DNA from: Natronorubrum texcoconense
Lineage (GTDB): Archaea > Halobacteriota > Halobacteria > Halobacteriales > Natrialbaceae
Assembly: GCF_900100335.1 (NCBI RefSeq)
Contig: NZ_FNFE01000002.1
Location: 124,001 to 188,000 of the forward strand
Length of the DNA: 64,000 nt
Reading direction: 5' to 3'
Shown: piece by piece, positions 63,483 through 64,000 of the stretch
How the letters are laid out: each line of letters begins with the position of its first letter
Numbering within the stretch: position 1 is the first letter of the stretch
Notes under the pieces: model-generated
What the model saw: the letters and a program-made list of their open reading frames with translations, nothing else
What the model was told of the DNA's origin: nothing
Database searches by the model: none
Translations under genes and position numbers: made by a program

Positions 63483-64000
63483 AACATTCCGCGGATCCGG
63501 TCTGTGATACCCGAATCCGTCTCCTCGTCGACGTCGCTCATCTGCCGTTCGATGTCGCTGAAGAAGTTGCCGACGATCTTGTTGGCGACGGGCTCGATCA
63601 CGCGCGAGCCGAGCTGGGCGATCCGGCCCGAGATGTCGGCCTCGGTCCACCACTCGATCCGCGAGCCCTCGCCCTCCTCGAGCGGGTGGATCTGCATCCC
63701 CGAGTCCATGCTGAAACTGCTCCCGCTCGCGGTTCCGCTCCCGGTGGCGGTCATGATGAAGTCCTCCTCGTCGCGCTCCTGGATCGTCACGGACGTCTCG
63801 AACCGCGGTTTGACGCTCCCGACGCCGACCTGCATCAACGCGGCGTACTCCCGGCCCTCGACGAACGCGCGTTCGGCGACGTCCTCCGGGTCGGCCTCGG
63901 GTAGCGTCTCGAGGTCCTCGTCGGGTTCGTAGTCGTCGAAGCTGAAGTCGTCGTCCATCGGGGTGATGTACTTACAGCCCTTCAGCGAGTTCCGGACCGC
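63479..64000 (-). CDS. coxG: CoxG family SRPBCC protein (5' end beyond the window)
   Basis: The frame stays open upstream of the Met at 63958 up to the last base. The extra 14 codons read AVRNSLKGCKYITP, which fits the conserved start of CoxG ('SLPGC...'), so the real start is outside the window. The visible 173 residues include ERAFVEGREYAALMQVGVGS, VKPRFETSVTIQERDEEDFI and WWTEADISGRIAQLGSRVIE. CoxG proteins are SRPBCC-fold and help anchor CO dehydrogenase to the membrane. It overlaps coxM by 4 nt. Confidence 0.88.
   Translation of the reverse strand, partial: AVRNSLKGCKYITPMDDDFSFDDYEPDEDLETLPEADPEDVAERAFVEGREYAALMQVGVGSVKPRFETSVTIQERDEEDFIMTATGSGTASGSSFSMDSGMQIHPLEEGEGSRIEWWTEADISGRIAQLGSRVIEPVANKIVGNFFSDIERQMSDVDEETDSGITDRIRGML

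Noticed and set aside
1-64000. tRNA or rRNA genes
   Set aside because: None of the gene-free stretches shows a cloverleaf or rRNA-like sequence on reading; a covariance search was not possible here.

Overview
The window is chromosomal DNA from a haloarchaeon. Evidence: very high GC, acidic predicted proteins, archaeal TATA boxes about 27 nt before start codons (leaderless genes), Tat-type lipoprotein signals, HTH-10 (Bat-like) and GGGP-synthase-like genes, and an Orc1/Cdc6-linked origin. The gene content suggests Natrialbales (Natrinema/Haloterrigena-like); that placement is inference.

Layout. 0-3.2 kb: truncated membrane hydrolase, zinc ribbon protein, GpgS-like glycosyltransferase, DUF7109-like protein, CoA-type Nudix hydrolase. 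3.2-4.8 kb: IS1341-type element with a DUF2080 protein, an intact TnpB and a candidate omega-RNA end, but no TnpA. 4.8-14.3 kb: DUF502 protein, creatininase-family/FAD oxidase pair, Hsp20, radical SAM-HhH protein, TRAM protein, two regulators, GGGP synthase-like protein. 14.3-25.4 kb: YkgJ cysteine-cluster protein with an unusual insert, MBL hydrolase, methyltransferase, glycosyltransferase, enoyl-CoA hydratase, regulator, GlmU-like enzyme and lipoproteins, with two kinds of non-coding repeat between them. 25.5-35.1 kb: aldehyde dehydrogenase, PAP2 phosphatase, RIO-like kinase, acyl-CoA dehydrogenase and membrane proteins.

35.2-40.3 kb: a replication origin. An AT-rich unwinding region and six origin recognition boxes surround orc1/cdc6, and two glutamate dehydrogenase paralogues bracket the locus. 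40.5-53.2 kb: succinate-semialdehyde-type dehydrogenase, MaoC and PH-domain proteins, an acyl-CoA carboxylase beta subunit with an epsilon-like N-terminus, a secreted S1-like peptidase opposite a 43-residue Cys-rich ORF, and a gluconeogenic aldolase/FBPase pair.

53.3-64.0 kb: a nine-gene leftward cluster for aerobic CO oxidation. Order of transcription is coxG (cut by the window end), coxM, coxS, coxL, XdhC-YHS fusion, coxD-like AAA ATPase, coxE-like VWA protein, DUF364-like protein and XdhC. All but one of the junctions are 4-nt ATGA overlaps. CoxL carries the form I active-site motif AYRCSFR, so this looks like a true CO dehydrogenase with a metal-cofactor assembly module attached.

No rRNA, tRNA or CRISPR array was seen.
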